From positions 1,364,001-1,428,000 of the forward strand of contig NZ_JAFBBY010000001.1 of assembly GCF_016907515.1 (NCBI RefSeq): a stretch of 64,000 nucleotides of DNA, written 5' to 3'. The notes beneath the pieces were generated by a model. It was not told the DNA's origin, ran no database searches, and saw only the letters and a list, made by a program, of their open reading frames with translations. Below, piece by piece: positions 1-9,374 of the stretch. Each line of letters starts with the position of its first letter. The first letter of the stretch is position 1. The position numbers were made by a program, and so were the translations under genes. The DNA comes from Nocardioides nitrophenolicus (lineage in GTDB: Bacteria > Actinomycetota > Actinomycetes > Propionibacteriales > Nocardioidaceae).

Positions 1-356
1 CGCACCGGCGTCTGGCGGAGCACCCGCTCGGCCAGCCGCGGCCACACGGCGTCGTTCGCGATGTCGGGATCGCGCTCGAACCGCTGGGTGCGGATGGCGT
101 CGACGCAGGGTCCCTCGCCTACCTCCCACTCGAGCGCGTCGACGGTCCGGGCGATGGCATCCGTCGTCGCCGCGAGCACCGGCCGCTGGCCGGCCTGCAC
201 CGTGGTGATGCAGGCATGGTCGCATCCCGGCACCACCGCGAGGGCGGTCGCGCACAACGCCTCGTAGACCTCGGGGAAGGAGTTGCCGGCGTAGAGACGC
301 TGGGCGAAGGACCAGAACGCGGACGCGGCCCCGTCCAGGGGAATCGATGCGGTCAC
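1..356 (-). CDS. GAF-domain regulator, probably GAF-ANTAR (3' end outside window)
   Basis: Only the first 118 codons are in the window; the gene runs off the left edge. I start it at the GTG whose first base is 356, because GAGAGGA lies about 8 bases upstream on the minus strand. The protein begins VTASIPLDGAASAFWSFAQ and continues through a GAF-like fold with CDHACITTVQAG and VGEGPCVDAIRTQ. The VGEGPC signature is usual in actinobacterial GAF-ANTAR antiterminators. The ANTAR part would lie beyond the edge, so the full family is inferred. Two PAS-ANTAR genes follow to the right, which supports the assignment. Confidence 0.75.
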   Translation of the reverse strand, partial: MTASIPLDGAASAFWSFAQRLYAGNSFPEVYEALCATALAVVPGCDHACITTVQAGQRPVLAATTDAIARTVDALEWEVGEGPCVDAIRTQRFERDPDIANDAVWPRLAERVLRQTPV

Positions 357-614
357 GTGCGGGGTCCTCTCTCGCCAGCCGATCGCCTGAGCGACCGGCG
401 TCAGTATGGCCGCTGGGTCCGGCGGACACCACTCGGGGAGGACGTCCTTTCCCGAGATCCACGACCGCCGCCCGGGCCCGGAGACGGGACGGCCGTGTGA
501 CATGATCGTGGCGGCTCGAGAAGCAGGGGCCCATCACAGGCGTTCGCCGCCCGTCGCACCGCAGCCGCGGTCCGGCGCCCGGCGCGGCGAGGGTCATGTG
601 CAGGACGGGCAGCG
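357..614. other. Divergent intergenic region between the GAF gene and the first ANTAR gene
   Basis: 258 bases with no convincing gene. It must hold promoters for both divergent genes, but no clear -35/-10 pair is visible. The only structure I noted is the short palindrome AGGACGTCCT near 441-450. Confidence 0.4.
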
Positions 615-1316
615 ATGATCTTCGACCTTGCCGGTCCCGGGCCTCTCTGCGCGCAGACCCCCGGGCAACGACCTGGCGCCCAGCCGCGGCTCGCCGGGAG
701 GTTCTCCTACGTCCCGCGGCGCGACCAGTGGCGGTGGGACGCGGTGGCCGCCCGTCTCCACGGGCTGGAGGACGAGCCGGCGCGCGTGACCACGGAGCGG
801 CTGCGCGCCCTGGTCCACCCCTCCGACGGCGGCCGGGTGGACCAGCTCGTGACCTCGCTCGGGCAGGAGCGCGGGCCGTTCGCCGTCGGCTACCGCGTCG
901 AGCTACCCCGCGGGCCCCAGCGCAGGATCCTCGTGGTCGTCGGGCCGCGCGGGCCGGCGCCGTACGCCGAGGGCTTCGTCGTGGACGCCACCGCCTCTCT
1001 CGGTCCCGAGATCCAGCGCGTGGTCTCGGCCTCGGTCGCGTACGCCGTCGGCGACACCGCCGTCGTCGAGCAGGCGGCCGGAGCCCTGTGCCTGGCCTAC
1101 GGCTTCGACCTCGGCCAGGCGAGGACGCAACTGGCCCGCTGGGCGGAGCAGAAGGCGGTCACCGTCGCCGAGGTCGCCCGCTGGATCGTCGACGCACTCG
1201 TCGGCGGAGACCATGCCCGGCCGGGCCTGAGCATCGTCTTCGACGCCCTGCTCCATGACCTCGCCACCGAGACGAGGCGCGCCGGGCGCCTCACCGATCC
1301 ACGGCCGGGCGGGTGA
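615..1316 (+). CDS. PAS-ANTAR domain RNA-binding regulator
   Basis: 233 residues. The N-terminal half (about 25-130) is PAS-like: a core reading GRFSYVPRRDQWRWD, then HPSDGGRVDQL and a GYRVELP strand, as in PAS domains of phosphosignalling proteins. The C-terminal part (about 150-205) is an ANTAR module (VVEQAAGALCLAYGFD..A), which in this family binds RNA hairpins and prevents termination. The start at 615 has AGGACGGGC upstream. It converges on the next gene and overlaps it by 26 bases. No catalytic residues are expected. The signal it senses and its RNA targets are unknown. Confidence 0.8.
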   Translation: MIFDLAGPGPLCAQTPGQRPGAQPRLAGRFSYVPRRDQWRWDAVAARLHGLEDEPARVTTERLRALVHPSDGGRVDQLVTSLGQERGPFAVGYRVELPRGPQRRILVVVGPRGPAPYAEGFVVDATASLGPEIQRVVSASVAYAVGDTAVVEQAAGALCLAYGFDLGQARTQLARWAEQKAVTVAEVARWIVDALVGGDHARPGLSIVFDALLHDLATETRRAGRLTDPRPGG

Positions 1317-1917
1317 GGGTGAGTCCCAGGTCCCCGAGGACGGCGTCGGACCGCGCCGCCAGCTCGGCCGCGAGGACGGGGTTCGCGCGCGCCTCGATCA
1401 GGGCGCCGGCCAGGGTCCGCAGCTTCACGTTGTGGTTGCGCGACCACCACCGCAGCATCTCGAAGGCGGCGTGCGGGTTGACGGAGTACCCCAGCATGAG
1501 CGCACCCTTGGCCCGCTCGATCACGATCCGCGACGAGACCGCCGCCGCCACCGCCTCCTCGATCTCGGCGGCCGCGACCGTCGCCAGCTCCGCCGTCACA
1601 TCGACGTACAGCAGGTCGACGCGGCCCGGGGCGGCATCGTGCGCCTCGGCCCCGACCAGGACGACGACACTGCCGTCGGAAGCCGTCTCCGGGCGGACCC
1701 GGTAGTCGGCCGAGAAGGGACGGGCGGCGTCAGCACGGCACGCGGCCGTCCCCGATGCGGCGACGTCACGATCGAGGTCGGTGGGTGCGGCTCCGGGCTG
1801 CCGGCCGTGCATCCGACCGGCCTCGTCGTCCCAGTGCAGCGAGTCGGCGAGCGGGTCGTAGCAGCCGAGTCCGACGCGGTGCGCAGCCAAGTCGGTCTCC
1901 GTCGGGCCGGTGTTCAC
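1291..1917 (-). CDS. PAS-ANTAR domain RNA-binding regulator (second copy)
   Basis: 208 residues from a GTG start. Residues about 10-110 have the same PAS-like layout as its neighbour (LGCYDPLADSLHWDDEAGRMHG, then FSADYRVRP). Residues about 125-185 are ANTAR, with the typical core SSRIVIERAKGALMLGYSV and the amphipathic helices that follow. It looks like a diverged paralogue arranged tail-to-tail with the 615-1316 gene. The GTG start has only a weak ribosome site, so the true start could be slightly different. Role by family: signal-controlled antitermination. Confidence 0.8.
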   Translation of the reverse strand: MNTGPTETDLAAHRVGLGCYDPLADSLHWDDEAGRMHGRQPGAAPTDLDRDVAASGTAACRADAARPFSADYRVRPETASDGSVVVLVGAEAHDAAPGRVDLLYVDVTAELATVAAAEIEEAVAAAVSSRIVIERAKGALMLGYSVNPHAAFEMLRWWSRNHNVKLRTLAGALIEARANPVLAAELAARSDAVLGDLGLTLTRPAVDR

Positions 1918-2024
1918 GATGTCGCCGGAGGGCGTCCGGGGCGCGGGCAGCGACCGACAGCGGTCCGCCGGCGGTGTCCCCCGAGCGTATCGAGGGACCG
2001 GTACCGGCGGACCGCCGTCGTGTC

Positions 2025-2846
2025 TCAGGCGGCGGACGTCACCGAGTCGACCCCGACCGCACGCCGCAGGTCGGTGAAGATCCGCTGCAGCAGCCGCGAG
2101 ACCTGCACCTGGGTCACGCCGAGCTCGTCGGCGATCTCCTGCTGGGTGCGCTGCTCGTAGAAGCGCATCCGCAGGATCCGCCGGTCGCGCGGCTTGAGCC
2201 GGCGGCAGGCCGGCCCGAGCATGGCGACGGCCTCGCTGTGCTCGAAGCCCTCCTCGACCGTCGGCAGCAGGTCGCCGAGCGGGCTGCCGGTCGCGGCGAC
2301 CGGCTCGTCGAGCGAGGCGGCATGGGCGAGGTCGCCGCAGGACAGCGCCTCCTCGACCTCGGCGACCGGGCAGTCGAGCTCCTCGGCGATCTCCTCCGGC
2401 GTCGGCGGCCGGCCGAGCTGCTGACCGAGCTCCTCCTCGGCGGCGACCACCCGGGGGCGGATCTCCTGGAGCCGGCGCGGCGGACGCACCGCCCAGGAGG
2501 CCGAGCGGAAGTGCCGCTTCAGCTCGCCCAGGATGCTCGGCACGGCGAAGACCAGCAGGTCGTCGCCGCGCTCCGGGTCGAAGGACTGCACCGCGCGAGT
2601 GAGCGCGAGACAGGCGACCTGCTCGAGCTCGTCGGCGGCCTGGCCGCGGTTGCGGTAGCGGGCGGCGAGGGTGCGCGCCACGGGGATGTTGAGGACGATC
2701 ACCTCCTGCAGGAGATGATCACGCTCCCCGGGAGAGCATTCCCGCGCCTTCGCCAGGAGTTCCGCGGTGCGCGCCTTGCGCTCGGCGGAGCTGACCTGGC
2801 CGGTGGTGCTGCGGTGGGGGATGGTGGGAATTGATGCGGTGGACAC
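2025..2846 (-). CDS. sigF: RNA polymerase sigma factor, SigB/SigF/SigG family
   Basis: An alternative sigma-70-family protein of 273 residues. Region 2 is seen in DELEQVACLALTRAVQSFDP and GDDLLVFAVPSILGELKRHFR, region 3 in RPPRRLQEIRP, and region 4 helix-turn-helix in TQQEIADELGVTQVQVSRLL. The order and the P-x-I-x-GELKRHFR motif match the stress/sporulation SigB-F-G group of actinobacteria. I start at GTG 2846 because CGGGAG lies 8 bases upstream; an upstream in-frame extension to 2957 exists but lacks a ribosome site. No anti-sigma gene is adjacent, which is unusual for the family. A GACTAGTC palindrome lies about 100 bases upstream. Confidence 0.9.
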   Translation of the reverse strand: MSTASIPTIPHRSTTGQVSSAERKARTAELLAKARECSPGERDHLLQEVIVLNIPVARTLAARYRNRGQAADELEQVACLALTRAVQSFDPERGDDLLVFAVPSILGELKRHFRSASWAVRPPRRLQEIRPRVVAAEEELGQQLGRPPTPEEIAEELDCPVAEVEEALSCGDLAHAASLDEPVAATGSPLGDLLPTVEEGFEHSEAVAMLGPACRRLKPRDRRILRMRFYEQRTQQEIADELGVTQVQVSRLLQRIFTDLRRAVGVDSVTSAA

Positions 2847-2946
2847 TTGGTACTCCCGAAGCTCGAGAGTGGTGTGGCGGTGGGCTTGGCCACATGTCTG
2901 CTGCGTCTCTACCCAACCTAGCGCGAACTCATACCGGTCGCCACCC

Positions 2947-2956
2947 GGACTAGTCA
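2947..2956. promoter_or_regulatory. GGACTAGTCA element between sigF and the 3033 gene
   Basis: The core GACTAGTC (2948-2955) is a perfect palindrome. It sits in the divergent region about 100 bases upstream of the sigF start and about 80 bases upstream of the 3033 gene. The core matches the centre of the longer palindrome at 3450-3467. Confidence 0.35.
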
Positions 2957-3032
2957 TCGACCTGGCCCGAAGTGACTAGAGAGGAGAGGACCGCGGATCG
3001 CGTAACGAGGTCCCGCCACCGGTGTTGTCCAG

Positions 3033-3434
3033 ATGTGCGGGCGCATCCGGCGCCCCGGTCCGGCGGAGGTCGTGGTGGAGCAGATCGTGGTGGCGCTCAG
3101 CCCCTTCACCCGGCGCAGCCGCTCGCTGGCGGTCGGCCACGTCGGCGCCGGACTGCGGTGCGGTCTCGAGCCCGGCCAGCACGTCGTGGTCCACGACCCG
3201 GAGGCCGACGAGCACTTCACCGCCGTGGTGGCCGACGTCACCTACGAGCTCGCCGACACGACGTATCGGATCGAGATCGGGACCCGGATCACCGCCGCCG
3301 AGGCGGCCGAGTGTCTGGCGCCGCCCCCGCTCGACGACCGGCTCACCACCCAGGACATCGTCGCGCTGCTCGCCGAGCTGCGGCGCAGCGAGCGCGACGT
3401 CTCGGCCGCGCTGGCCGACCTGCGCGCCCACTGA
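3033..3434 (+). CDS. Hypothetical protein, 133 residues
   Basis: No family is recognised. The N-terminal half is beta-rich with hydrophobic strands (VVHDPEADEHFTAVVADVTYEL, then YRIEIGTRI), suggesting a small barrel. The C-terminal 30 residues (LTTQDIVALLAELRRSERDVSAALADLRAH) are a likely helix. No signal peptide or membrane segment is seen. Start uncertain: ATG 3033 gives the full frame, but in-frame GTG codons a few residues in are possible. It lies upstream of the response regulator gene, separated by the 18-base palindrome. Confidence 0.6.
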   Translation: MCGRIRRPGPAEVVVEQIVVALSPFTRRSRSLAVGHVGAGLRCGLEPGQHVVVHDPEADEHFTAVVADVTYELADTTYRIEIGTRITAAEAAECLAPPPLDDRLTTQDIVALLAELRRSERDVSAALADLRAH

Positions 3435-3449
3435 TCCCTCGTTCGGCCA

Positions 3450-3467
3450 GGAAGGACTAGTCCTTCC
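3450..3467. promoter_or_regulatory. Perfect 18-bp palindrome upstream of the DevR-like regulator
   Basis: GGAAGGACTAGTCCTTCC, perfect over all 18 bases, centred about 90 bases upstream of the GTG at 3548. It has no loop and no following T-run, so a protein-binding operator is more likely than a terminator. The AGGACT/AGTCCT halves resemble DevR/DosR half-sites. Autoregulation is the natural guess. Confidence 0.55.
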
Positions 3468-3547
3468 GGGTCACGCCCGCAGATCCTCCGGCTCGACCTG
3501 CCCGGTACCTGTCGCCCTCCGGCGCGCCACGCCCGAGAATCTTTACC

Positions 3548-4291
3548 GTGCCAGCCGAGAATCCGATCCGTGTCTACATCGTCGACGACCACGAGGTCGT
3601 CCGGCGTGGTGTGGCGAGCCTGCTCGCCACCGACCCCGAGCTCGAGGTGGTCGGCCAGTCCGGCAGCGCCACCGTCGCGCTGCGCGAGATCCTCCAGCTG
3701 CGCCCCGACATCGCCGTCCTCGACGCCAACCTGTCCGACGGCACCGGCGTCGACATCTGCCGCGAGATGCGCTCGGTCGACCCCGACATCAAGGCCCTGA
3801 TCCTCACGACGTACGACGACCCGGACGCCATCTCCGCCGCGATCCTGGCCGGCGCGTCCGGCTACGTGCTGAAGAAGATCGAGGGCAACTCGCTCCTCAA
3901 CGGCATCAAGCTGGTCGCCGGCGGCCACTCGCTCATCGACCCCGCCGTCGCGAACCGCGTCGTCGAGCAGATGGAGATGCAGCGCAAGTCGCTCGACGTC
4001 ATCTGCGAGCTCACGCCCCAGCAGCGGAAGATCTTCTTCCTGATCGCCGAGGGGATGACCAACCGCCAGATCGCCGAGCGGCTCTACCTCGCCGAGAAGA
4101 CGGTCAAGAACCACGTCACCGGCCTGCTCTCCCGGCTCGGGCTGCAGCACCGCACCCAGGCGGCGCTGCTCGCCGTACGGCTGCGGGGGGCTGATGGGTC
4201 CACGTCGGCCGGGTCTGCTGGGTCTGCTGGGTCTGCTGGGTCGTCGGGCACGTCGCTCGGGTCGCCGGCGCCGGACCGCCGCGTAGGCTGA
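3548..4291 (+). CDS. Response regulator, NarL/FixJ class, DevR/DosR-like
   Basis: 247 residues from a GTG start. The receiver domain occupies about 7-125: acidic pair D13/D14, predicted phospho-acceptor D59 (IAVLDANL), threonine in ILTTYDD near 88 and lysine at 109 (GYVLKKIEG). The LuxR-type helix-turn-helix (about 155-220) includes GMTNRQIAERLYLAEKTVKNHV, which closely resembles mycobacterial DevR. The last ~30 residues are a low-complexity Ser-Ala-Gly tail made by 9-base repeats. There is no kinase next door; the best candidate partner is the GAF kinase at 45809-47389. A perfect palindrome precedes the gene. Targets are not known, but DevR-type sites near the motility promoters make them candidates. 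Confidence 0.88.
   Translation: MPAENPIRVYIVDDHEVVRRGVASLLATDPELEVVGQSGSATVALREILQLRPDIAVLDANLSDGTGVDICREMRSVDPDIKALILTTYDDPDAISAAILAGASGYVLKKIEGNSLLNGIKLVAGGHSLIDPAVANRVVEQMEMQRKSLDVICELTPQQRKIFFLIAEGMTNRQIAERLYLAEKTVKNHVTGLLSRLGLQHRTQAALLAVRLRGADGSTSAGSAGSAGSAGSSGTSLGSPAPDRRVG
4211..4246 (+). repeat. 9-bp tandem repeat encoding a Ser-Ala-Gly tail
   Basis: GGGTCTGCT occurs three times in a row at 4211-4237, followed by the variant GGGTCGTCG. It adds Gly-Ser-Ala units to the C-terminus of the response regulator and could change in copy number by slippage. Confidence 0.7.
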
Positions 4292-4341
4292 GTCGCCCGC
4301 TCGACGTACCCGCCGCGGGCGGGACTGGGCGGCTTCTTCTG

Positions 4342-4407
4342 GCACTTGTCGGGCGTTGCAACGCCCGACAAGTGCAGGAATCGCCGGTCGACCGGCGATT
4401 CCTGCAC
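4342..4407. terminator. Two overlapping perfect palindromes, likely bidirectional terminator
   Basis: A 34-base perfect palindrome (4342-4375) and a 36-base perfect palindrome (4372-4407) share four bases. Each can form a long GC-rich hairpin in RNA from either strand. They lie exactly between two convergent genes (response regulator and receptor), where a two-way terminator is expected. There are no T-runs, as is common in actinobacteria. A REP-like element is the alternative. Confidence 0.65.
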
Positions 4408-4416
4408 CCGCGCGAC

Positions 4417-6696
4417 TCAGAGCTGGAAGCGCCCCACCATGTCCCGCAGCTCGGAGGCCACCCCGGTGAGCTCGGTGGCGGAGGTGAGCGTGTTCTGCGC
4501 ACCCTCGCGCGTGTCCGCGGCGGCCGTGGCGACCTGGGTGACGTCCTCGGCGATCCCGTTGGCGCCGGCGGCGGCCTCGGTGACCGAGCGGGCGATCTCG
4601 TTGGTGGTGGCGGTCTGCTCCTCCACCGCGGAGGCGATCGTGGACTGGATGTCATTGATCCGGGCGATGACGTCGGCGATCCGGCTGATCGCGGAGACCG
4701 CGCCCTGGGTGTCGCTCTGGATCGCCTCGATCTTCTGACCGATCTCCTCGGTCGCCTTGGCGGTCTCCTTCGCCAGCTCCTTGACCTCGTTGGCGACCAC
4801 CGCGAAGCCCTTGCCGGCGTCGCCGGCACGGGCGGCCTCGATGGTGGCGTTGAGGGCGAGCAGGTTGGTCTGCTGGGCGATCGAGGTGATCACCTTGATG
4901 ACCTGGCCGATCTCGGCGGAGGACTCGCCGAGCGAGGCGACGGTGCCCTGGGCCTCCGAGGCGACGGTGACGGCGTCGGTGGCGACGGTCGCGGCCTCGG
5001 TGGCGTTCTTGGCGATCTCGCGGATGGACGCGGTCATCTCCTCCGCCGCGGTGGCGACGGTCTGGATCGAGGCGGACACCTGGACCGACGCGCTCGACGC
5101 GGACGCCGCGCGGTCCGAGGTCATCGAGGCGCCCTCGCCCATGCCCTCGGCGAGCGAGGTCAGCTGGGTGGCGGCGGCGCCGAGGGTCTCGGCGGCGCCA
5201 CTGATGTTGCCCATGCTGGAGCGCAGGGTGCTCATCAGGGTGCGCAGGCCGTCGGCGACCTGGCCGACGGCGTCGTCGCCCTCGATGTCGAGCTCGCGGG
5301 TCAGGTCGCCGGTCGCCGCGGCCGAGACGACGTCGAGGATCTGGGCGACCTTGCCGGCCAGTACGGCGGCCGACGCGCGCTCCTCGACCTCCCGGTTGAT
5401 CCGGGCGATCGTCTGCGAGACCAGGCGGCCGACGTTGCGCAGGGCATCGAGCCGCTGGGGGCTCGGCTGGAGGGTCTCGGTCGCGAAGAAGTCCATGGTG
5501 CCGACGACCTCGCCGTCGACGATGACCGGGAAGCAGACCCCCGACTTCACGCCGACCCGCTGCGCGACGGGCGCGCGGACGCAGTCGGTCATCTCCCCGA
5601 TGTCCTGGGTGAAGTACAGGTCGCGCTGCGCCCAGGCCCGGCCGGACAGACCGGTCCCCTCGGCGAAGGAGGCCTGCAGGGTGACCTGGCGGAACTCCGG
5701 GCCGGCGTCACCCGACTCGCGCGCGAACTTCAGCAGCCGGTCGGCCGGGTCGACCTTCCAGTAGGAGCCGTACGCCCAGCCGAACTCACCGCGCACCGTG
5801 TCGAGCGCGACCTGGACCGCGGCGTCGACGTCACTCGCCGAGCCGAGGCCCGCGAGGATCTTGTTGACCGCGGAGGTGTCGGCGGCGGCCTCGGCGCTCT
5901 CGCGCTCGACCCGCAGCCGGTCGGTGATCACCTCCCAGGTGGCCATCGCGCCGACGTACGCGCCGTCCGCATCGGTGATCGCGCTCACCAACAGGTCGAG
6001 GGTCTGGTCGCCGACCTGGATGTTCGCGCGGCGCGGCAGGTGCTCGGCGCTCGCCAGCAGCCCGCGCTGGTACGCCGGGTTCTTGTGGAAGATGTCGAGG
6101 CTGGACCCGACGACCTCGTCGGCCTTGACCGGGAGCACGCCCTCCAGGCTGCGCAGGGTGGTGAGCGAGGCCGGGTTCATGTACTGGATGACGAAGTCGA
6201 GGTCGGCGAACATCATGTTCGTCGGGCTGTTCTCCATCATCGAGCTGGCGATCGCCATCTGCTGCTCGGTCCGCAGCCGCTCGGTGACGTCCTCGAAGCT
6301 CACCAGCGCGCCGACGTAGGTGCCGGCGGCGTCGTGGATCGCGGTGAACGACGCGTCGTGCGTGGTGAGCTCCGAGGCGACCCGGTCGGTCAGCGGCAGG
6401 TGCTCCGCGGTCGCGGTGACCCGCGTGCCCAGCTCGGGGTGCAGGTAGATCGCCTCGAAGGAGGCGCCGATCAGCGTGTCGGCGTCGAGCTGCGGGATGT
6501 CGGGGCCGCCGGCGGCGAGCTCGGCACGGGCCCGGCGGTTGACGTAGCGGACGCGGTACTCGGGGTCGACGACGAACGCGCCGGTGTCGAGCGCGTCGTA
6601 CAGGGCGTAGTCGACGGCGGGCACGGCTGCGCGCGTCTTGCGGGCGGTCGGGGCGGGTCCGGTGCCGTTCACCGGCGGGTTCAGGGTCTCGGTCAC
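4417..6696 (-). CDS. Soluble methyl-accepting chemotaxis protein with two PAS and one GAF domain
   Basis: A 759-residue receptor without membrane segments, so it senses inside the cell. Order: PAS at about 30-145, PAS at 148-262, GAF at 275-435, a HAMP-like stretch at 445-500 ([15 protein letters not shown]), then the coiled-coil signalling domain. The conserved hairpin tip that contacts CheA/CheW is at about 605-650 ([20 protein letters not shown]). GTG start at 6696, preceded by GGAGGAAA and overlapping the cheW stop by 4 bases, so it is translationally coupled and third in the cheA operon. The ligands are unknown; PAS and GAF modules suggest redox, light or small-molecule input. Confidence 0.93.
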   Translation of the reverse strand: MTETLNPPVNGTGPAPTARKTRAAVPAVDYALYDALDTGAFVVDPEYRVRYVNRRARAELAAGGPDIPQLDADTLIGASFEAIYLHPELGTRVTATAEHLPLTDRVASELTTHDASFTAIHDAAGTYVGALVSFEDVTERLRTEQQMAIASSMMENSPTNMMFADLDFVIQYMNPASLTTLRSLEGVLPVKADEVVGSSLDIFHKNPAYQRGLLASAEHLPRRANIQVGDQTLDLLVSAITDADGAYVGAMATWEVITDRLRVERESAEAAADTSAVNKILAGLGSASDVDAAVQVALDTVRGEFGWAYGSYWKVDPADRLLKFARESGDAGPEFRQVTLQASFAEGTGLSGRAWAQRDLYFTQDIGEMTDCVRAPVAQRVGVKSGVCFPVIVDGEVVGTMDFFATETLQPSPQRLDALRNVGRLVSQTIARINREVEERASAAVLAGKVAQILDVVSAAATGDLTRELDIEGDDAVGQVADGLRTLMSTLRSSMGNISGAAETLGAAATQLTSLAEGMGEGASMTSDRAASASSASVQVSASIQTVATAAEEMTASIREIAKNATEAATVATDAVTVASEAQGTVASLGESSAEIGQVIKVITSIAQQTNLLALNATIEAARAGDAGKGFAVVANEVKELAKETAKATEEIGQKIEAIQSDTQGAVSAISRIADVIARINDIQSTIASAVEEQTATTNEIARSVTEAAAGANGIAEDVTQVATAAADTREGAQNTLTSATELTGVASELRDMVGRFQL

Positions 6697-7160
6697 GGGT
6701 TTCCTCCGGTGGTGTCGGGCGTGGTCGCGACGTCGACCGCACGGTCGGCGTCGAGGACGAGCAGGATGGAGTCGGGCAGGGGGCGGACGCCGCGGACGAC
6801 GTCCTGGACCGCGCGGGGCATGGTCGACGGCGCGGGCTGCGGGTCGACGCCGGCGGTGTCGATCACGTCGCCGATGTCGTCGACGAGGAGACTGACCACC
6901 TCGCCGCGGCTGCGGACGATCACGTTCATCGGGAGCTCGTCGCCCGCGCGGTCCGGCAGCCCGAGGCGGACCCGCAGGTCGACGGCGGTGACGATCTGGC
7001 CACGCAGGTTGATCAGGCCGGTGACGGCGCGGTCGGCCCGGGGGACGGGCGTCATCGGCTGGCGCCGCAGCACCTCCTGCACCTCGTCGACCGCGACGCC
7101 GAAGTACAGGCCGGCGACCCAGAAGGTGCAGTACTGCTCGGCCGTGGCCACCGCGCTCAT
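6693..7160 (-). CDS. cheW: Chemotaxis coupling protein CheW
   Basis: 155 residues forming a single CheW (SH3-like double barrel) domain: [24 protein letters not shown] at the N-terminus, then [16 protein letters not shown], a standard CheW core, and a C-terminal LVDDIGDVI strand. It links receptors to CheA. Its ATG overlaps the cheA stop (ATGA) and its stop overlaps the GTG of the receptor gene, so cheA, cheW and the receptor form one tightly coupled operon on the minus strand. Confidence 0.95.
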   Translation of the reverse strand: MSAVATAEQYCTFWVAGLYFGVAVDEVQEVLRRQPMTPVPRADRAVTGLINLRGQIVTAVDLRVRLGLPDRAGDELPMNVIVRSRGEVVSLLVDDIGDVIDTAGVDPQPAPSTMPRAVQDVVRGVRPLPDSILLVLDADRAVDVATTPDTTGGNP

Positions 7161-9346
7161 GCCGGCACCCCCGACCGGGCGACGACGGCCTCGAGGTCGA
7201 CCAGGTCGGTGACCCGGTCCTGCACGACCGCACTCCCCGTGACGCCGGTACGACGACCGACCTCGCTGGCACTGATCGTCACCTCCACGACGTCGAGCAC
7301 CCGGTCGATGACGATGCCGACGGCACCGGCGCCCGCCCCGGTCTCGTGGACCACGACACTGATCTGCTCGCCCTGGTCGCTGGTGTCCGGCAGCCCGATC
7401 GCGGAGGCGAGCCGCACCAGCGGCAGGATCCCGTCGCGGTACTGGACCACCTCGGAAGCGCCGCTGCGCTCCACTCGGTCGCGGCCGAACTCCTCGAGCC
7501 GGGCGACCGCGGCCAGCGGCAGCGCGGCCCGGCGGCCGTCGGCGACCTCGAGCACGAGCAGCGCGGTCCGGTCGTCGATGGCGGCGGCCCGTCCGTCGAG
7601 CGCCTCCTGCTGGGTGGCGCCGACGCCGACGGTCCCGGCGATGCCGGCGACGTCGAGGATGAGCGCCACCCGGCCGTCGCCCATGATCGTCGCGCCGGCG
7701 TACATGGTCAGCGCCTTCAGCTGGCGCCCGATCGGCTTGACCACGATCTCCTGGGTGTCGTGCACCTCGGAGACGCACAGGCCGAAACGGACCTCGTCGG
7801 ACTGCAGCACGACGACCGTGAGCGCCTCGTCCTCGGGGGCGGCGCCGCCGAGGGTCTCGGCGAGGGAGACCAGGGGCAGCAGCCGGCCGCGCAGTCGCAG
7901 CACCGGCGCGCCGGCGAGGTCCTCGACCTGGCGGCGCAGGTCGTCGCCCTCGATCCGGACCAGCTCGACCAGGTTCGCCTGCGGGATCGCGTACCGCTCG
8001 CCGCCCTCCCCCACCACCAGCGCCGGGATGATCGCCAGGGTCAGCGGGATCCGGACCCGCGTCGTCGTACCGCGGCCGGGCTCGGACGACACGTCGACGC
8101 TGCCGCCGATCCGCTCGATGTTGGTGCGGACGACGTCCATCCCGACGCCGCGCCCGGAGATGTTGGACACCGCCGCGGCCGTCGAGAAGCCGGGCCGGAA
8201 GATCAGCCCGAGCACGTCACGCTGGTCCATCCGGGCCAACTGGTCGCGGGTGACGACGCCGCGCTCGACCGCGACCGCACCGATCGCCACGGGATCGATG
8301 CCCTTGCCGTCGTCGGAGATCTCGACGACCACCTGACCGGACTCGTGGTACGCGCGCAGGCTGAGCGTGCCCTTGCCCGGCTTGCCCGCCGCCCGTCGTA
8401 CGTCGGGCGGCTCGATGCCGTGATCGAGGGAGTTGCGGACCAGGTGGGTCAGCGGGTCCTTGACCGCCTCCAGCAGGCTGCGGTCCAGCTCGGTCTCGTG
8501 GCCGTCCATCACCAGCTCGACCTCGCGACCCAGCTGATGGGACAGGTCGCGCACCACCCGCGGCAGCTTCGACCAGACCTGGCCGATGGGCTGCATGCGG
8601 GTCTTCATGATCGACTCCTGCAGCTCGCTGGCCACCAGGTCCAGCCGCTGGCTGGCCCGCACCAGCTCCGCGTCGGCGGAGCCGAGGCTGCGCTGCAGGA
8701 GCTGGTTGCGGGTCAGCACCAGCTCACCGACCAGGTCGACCAGGTCGTCGAGCAGGTCGACGTCGACGCGGACGCTCGCGTCCACCACCGCCCGGCGCTC
8801 GGTGCCGTCCCAGGGCTCGTCGCTCACCGGCTCGGGCTGGGGCTCGGGCTCCGGCTCGGGCTCGGGCTGCGGCTCGACGTACTCCTGCTCCGGCGGCGCC
8901 GGCTCGGTCACGGACGGAGCCGCCGGGGACACGTCCGGCTCCTCCGTGACCGAGTCGGCCGCCAGCAGGCCCTCGATGACCGCGACGACGGGGTCGACGT
9001 CGACGGCGGGATCGGTGTCCCGGCCGGTGCGCTCGATCCCGTCGAGCAGGGCGCGGACCGTGTCGACCATCGAGAGCAGACCTTCGGCGATCGGGGGCGT
9101 CATCACGACCTCCCCGTCGCGCAGCCGCGACAGCAGGGTCTCCCCCACGTGGGTCAGCTGCTCGAGCCGGTTGAACGCCAGGAACCCGCTCGTCCCCTTG
9201 ATCGTGTGGATGGTGCGGAAGATGCTCGACAGCCGCTCACGTGAGTCCGGCTGCTGCTCGAGCTCGACCAGGTCCCGGTCGAGCTGGTCCAGGTTCTCGT
9301 GGGACTCCACGAGGAACTCGGCGATGATCTCGGCGTCGTCGTCCAT
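7157..9346 (-). CDS. cheA: Chemotaxis histidine kinase CheA, with two CheW-like domains
   Basis: 729 residues. HPT domain at about 1-105 with phospho-acceptor His47 ([14 protein letters not shown]); an acidic Pro-Glu repeat linker at 158-174; dimerisation region about 190-255; ATPase about 290-440 with N-box [19 protein letters not shown] and GRGVGMDVV. Two CheW-like domains follow (about 445-575 and 590-729), one more than in the enterobacterial protein. No separate P2 domain is evident, so the CheY-docking site may be missing or diverged. It is first in its operon, with GGGAGG ahead of the ATG and a FliA-type promoter at 9375-9400. Confidence 0.95.
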   Translation of the reverse strand: MDDDAEIIAEFLVESHENLDQLDRDLVELEQQPDSRERLSSIFRTIHTIKGTSGFLAFNRLEQLTHVGETLLSRLRDGEVVMTPPIAEGLLSMVDTVRALLDGIERTGRDTDPAVDVDPVVAVIEGLLAADSVTEEPDVSPAAPSVTEPAPPEQEYVEPQPEPEPEPEPQPEPVSDEPWDGTERRAVVDASVRVDVDLLDDLVDLVGELVLTRNQLLQRSLGSADAELVRASQRLDLVASELQESIMKTRMQPIGQVWSKLPRVVRDLSHQLGREVELVMDGHETELDRSLLEAVKDPLTHLVRNSLDHGIEPPDVRRAAGKPGKGTLSLRAYHESGQVVVEISDDGKGIDPVAIGAVAVERGVVTRDQLARMDQRDVLGLIFRPGFSTAAAVSNISGRGVGMDVVRTNIERIGGSVDVSSEPGRGTTTRVRIPLTLAIIPALVVGEGGERYAIPQANLVELVRIEGDDLRRQVEDLAGAPVLRLRGRLLPLVSLAETLGGAAPEDEALTVVVLQSDEVRFGLCVSEVHDTQEIVVKPIGRQLKALTMYAGATIMGDGRVALILDVAGIAGTVGVGATQQEALDGRAAAIDDRTALLVLEVADGRRAALPLAAVARLEEFGRDRVERSGASEVVQYRDGILPLVRLASAIGLPDTSDQGEQISVVVHETGAGAGAVGIVIDRVLDVVEVTISASEVGRRTGVTGSAVVQDRVTDLVDLEAVVARSGVPA

Positions 9347-9374
9347 CCGCGCCTCCCTTCAGGCTCGCTCCCCC

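Noticed and set aside
441..450. AGGACGTCCT as another DevR-like site
   Set aside because: The arms have no spacer and no TAG or TNNA centre; a 10-base palindrome is expected by chance in this DNA.
2002..2016. GGGACCGGTACC upstream of sigF's end as a regulatory palindrome
   Set aside because: The arms do not match beyond GGTACC and it lies between two convergently placed regions without a promoter.
2932..2957. CTCA followed 16 bases later by GACTAG near sigF
   Set aside because: The -10 has too many mismatches to the GCCGAT form.
4372..7212. A 946-codon open frame on the plus strand
   Set aside because: It is antisense to the receptor and cheW genes, with the composition of a shadow frame.
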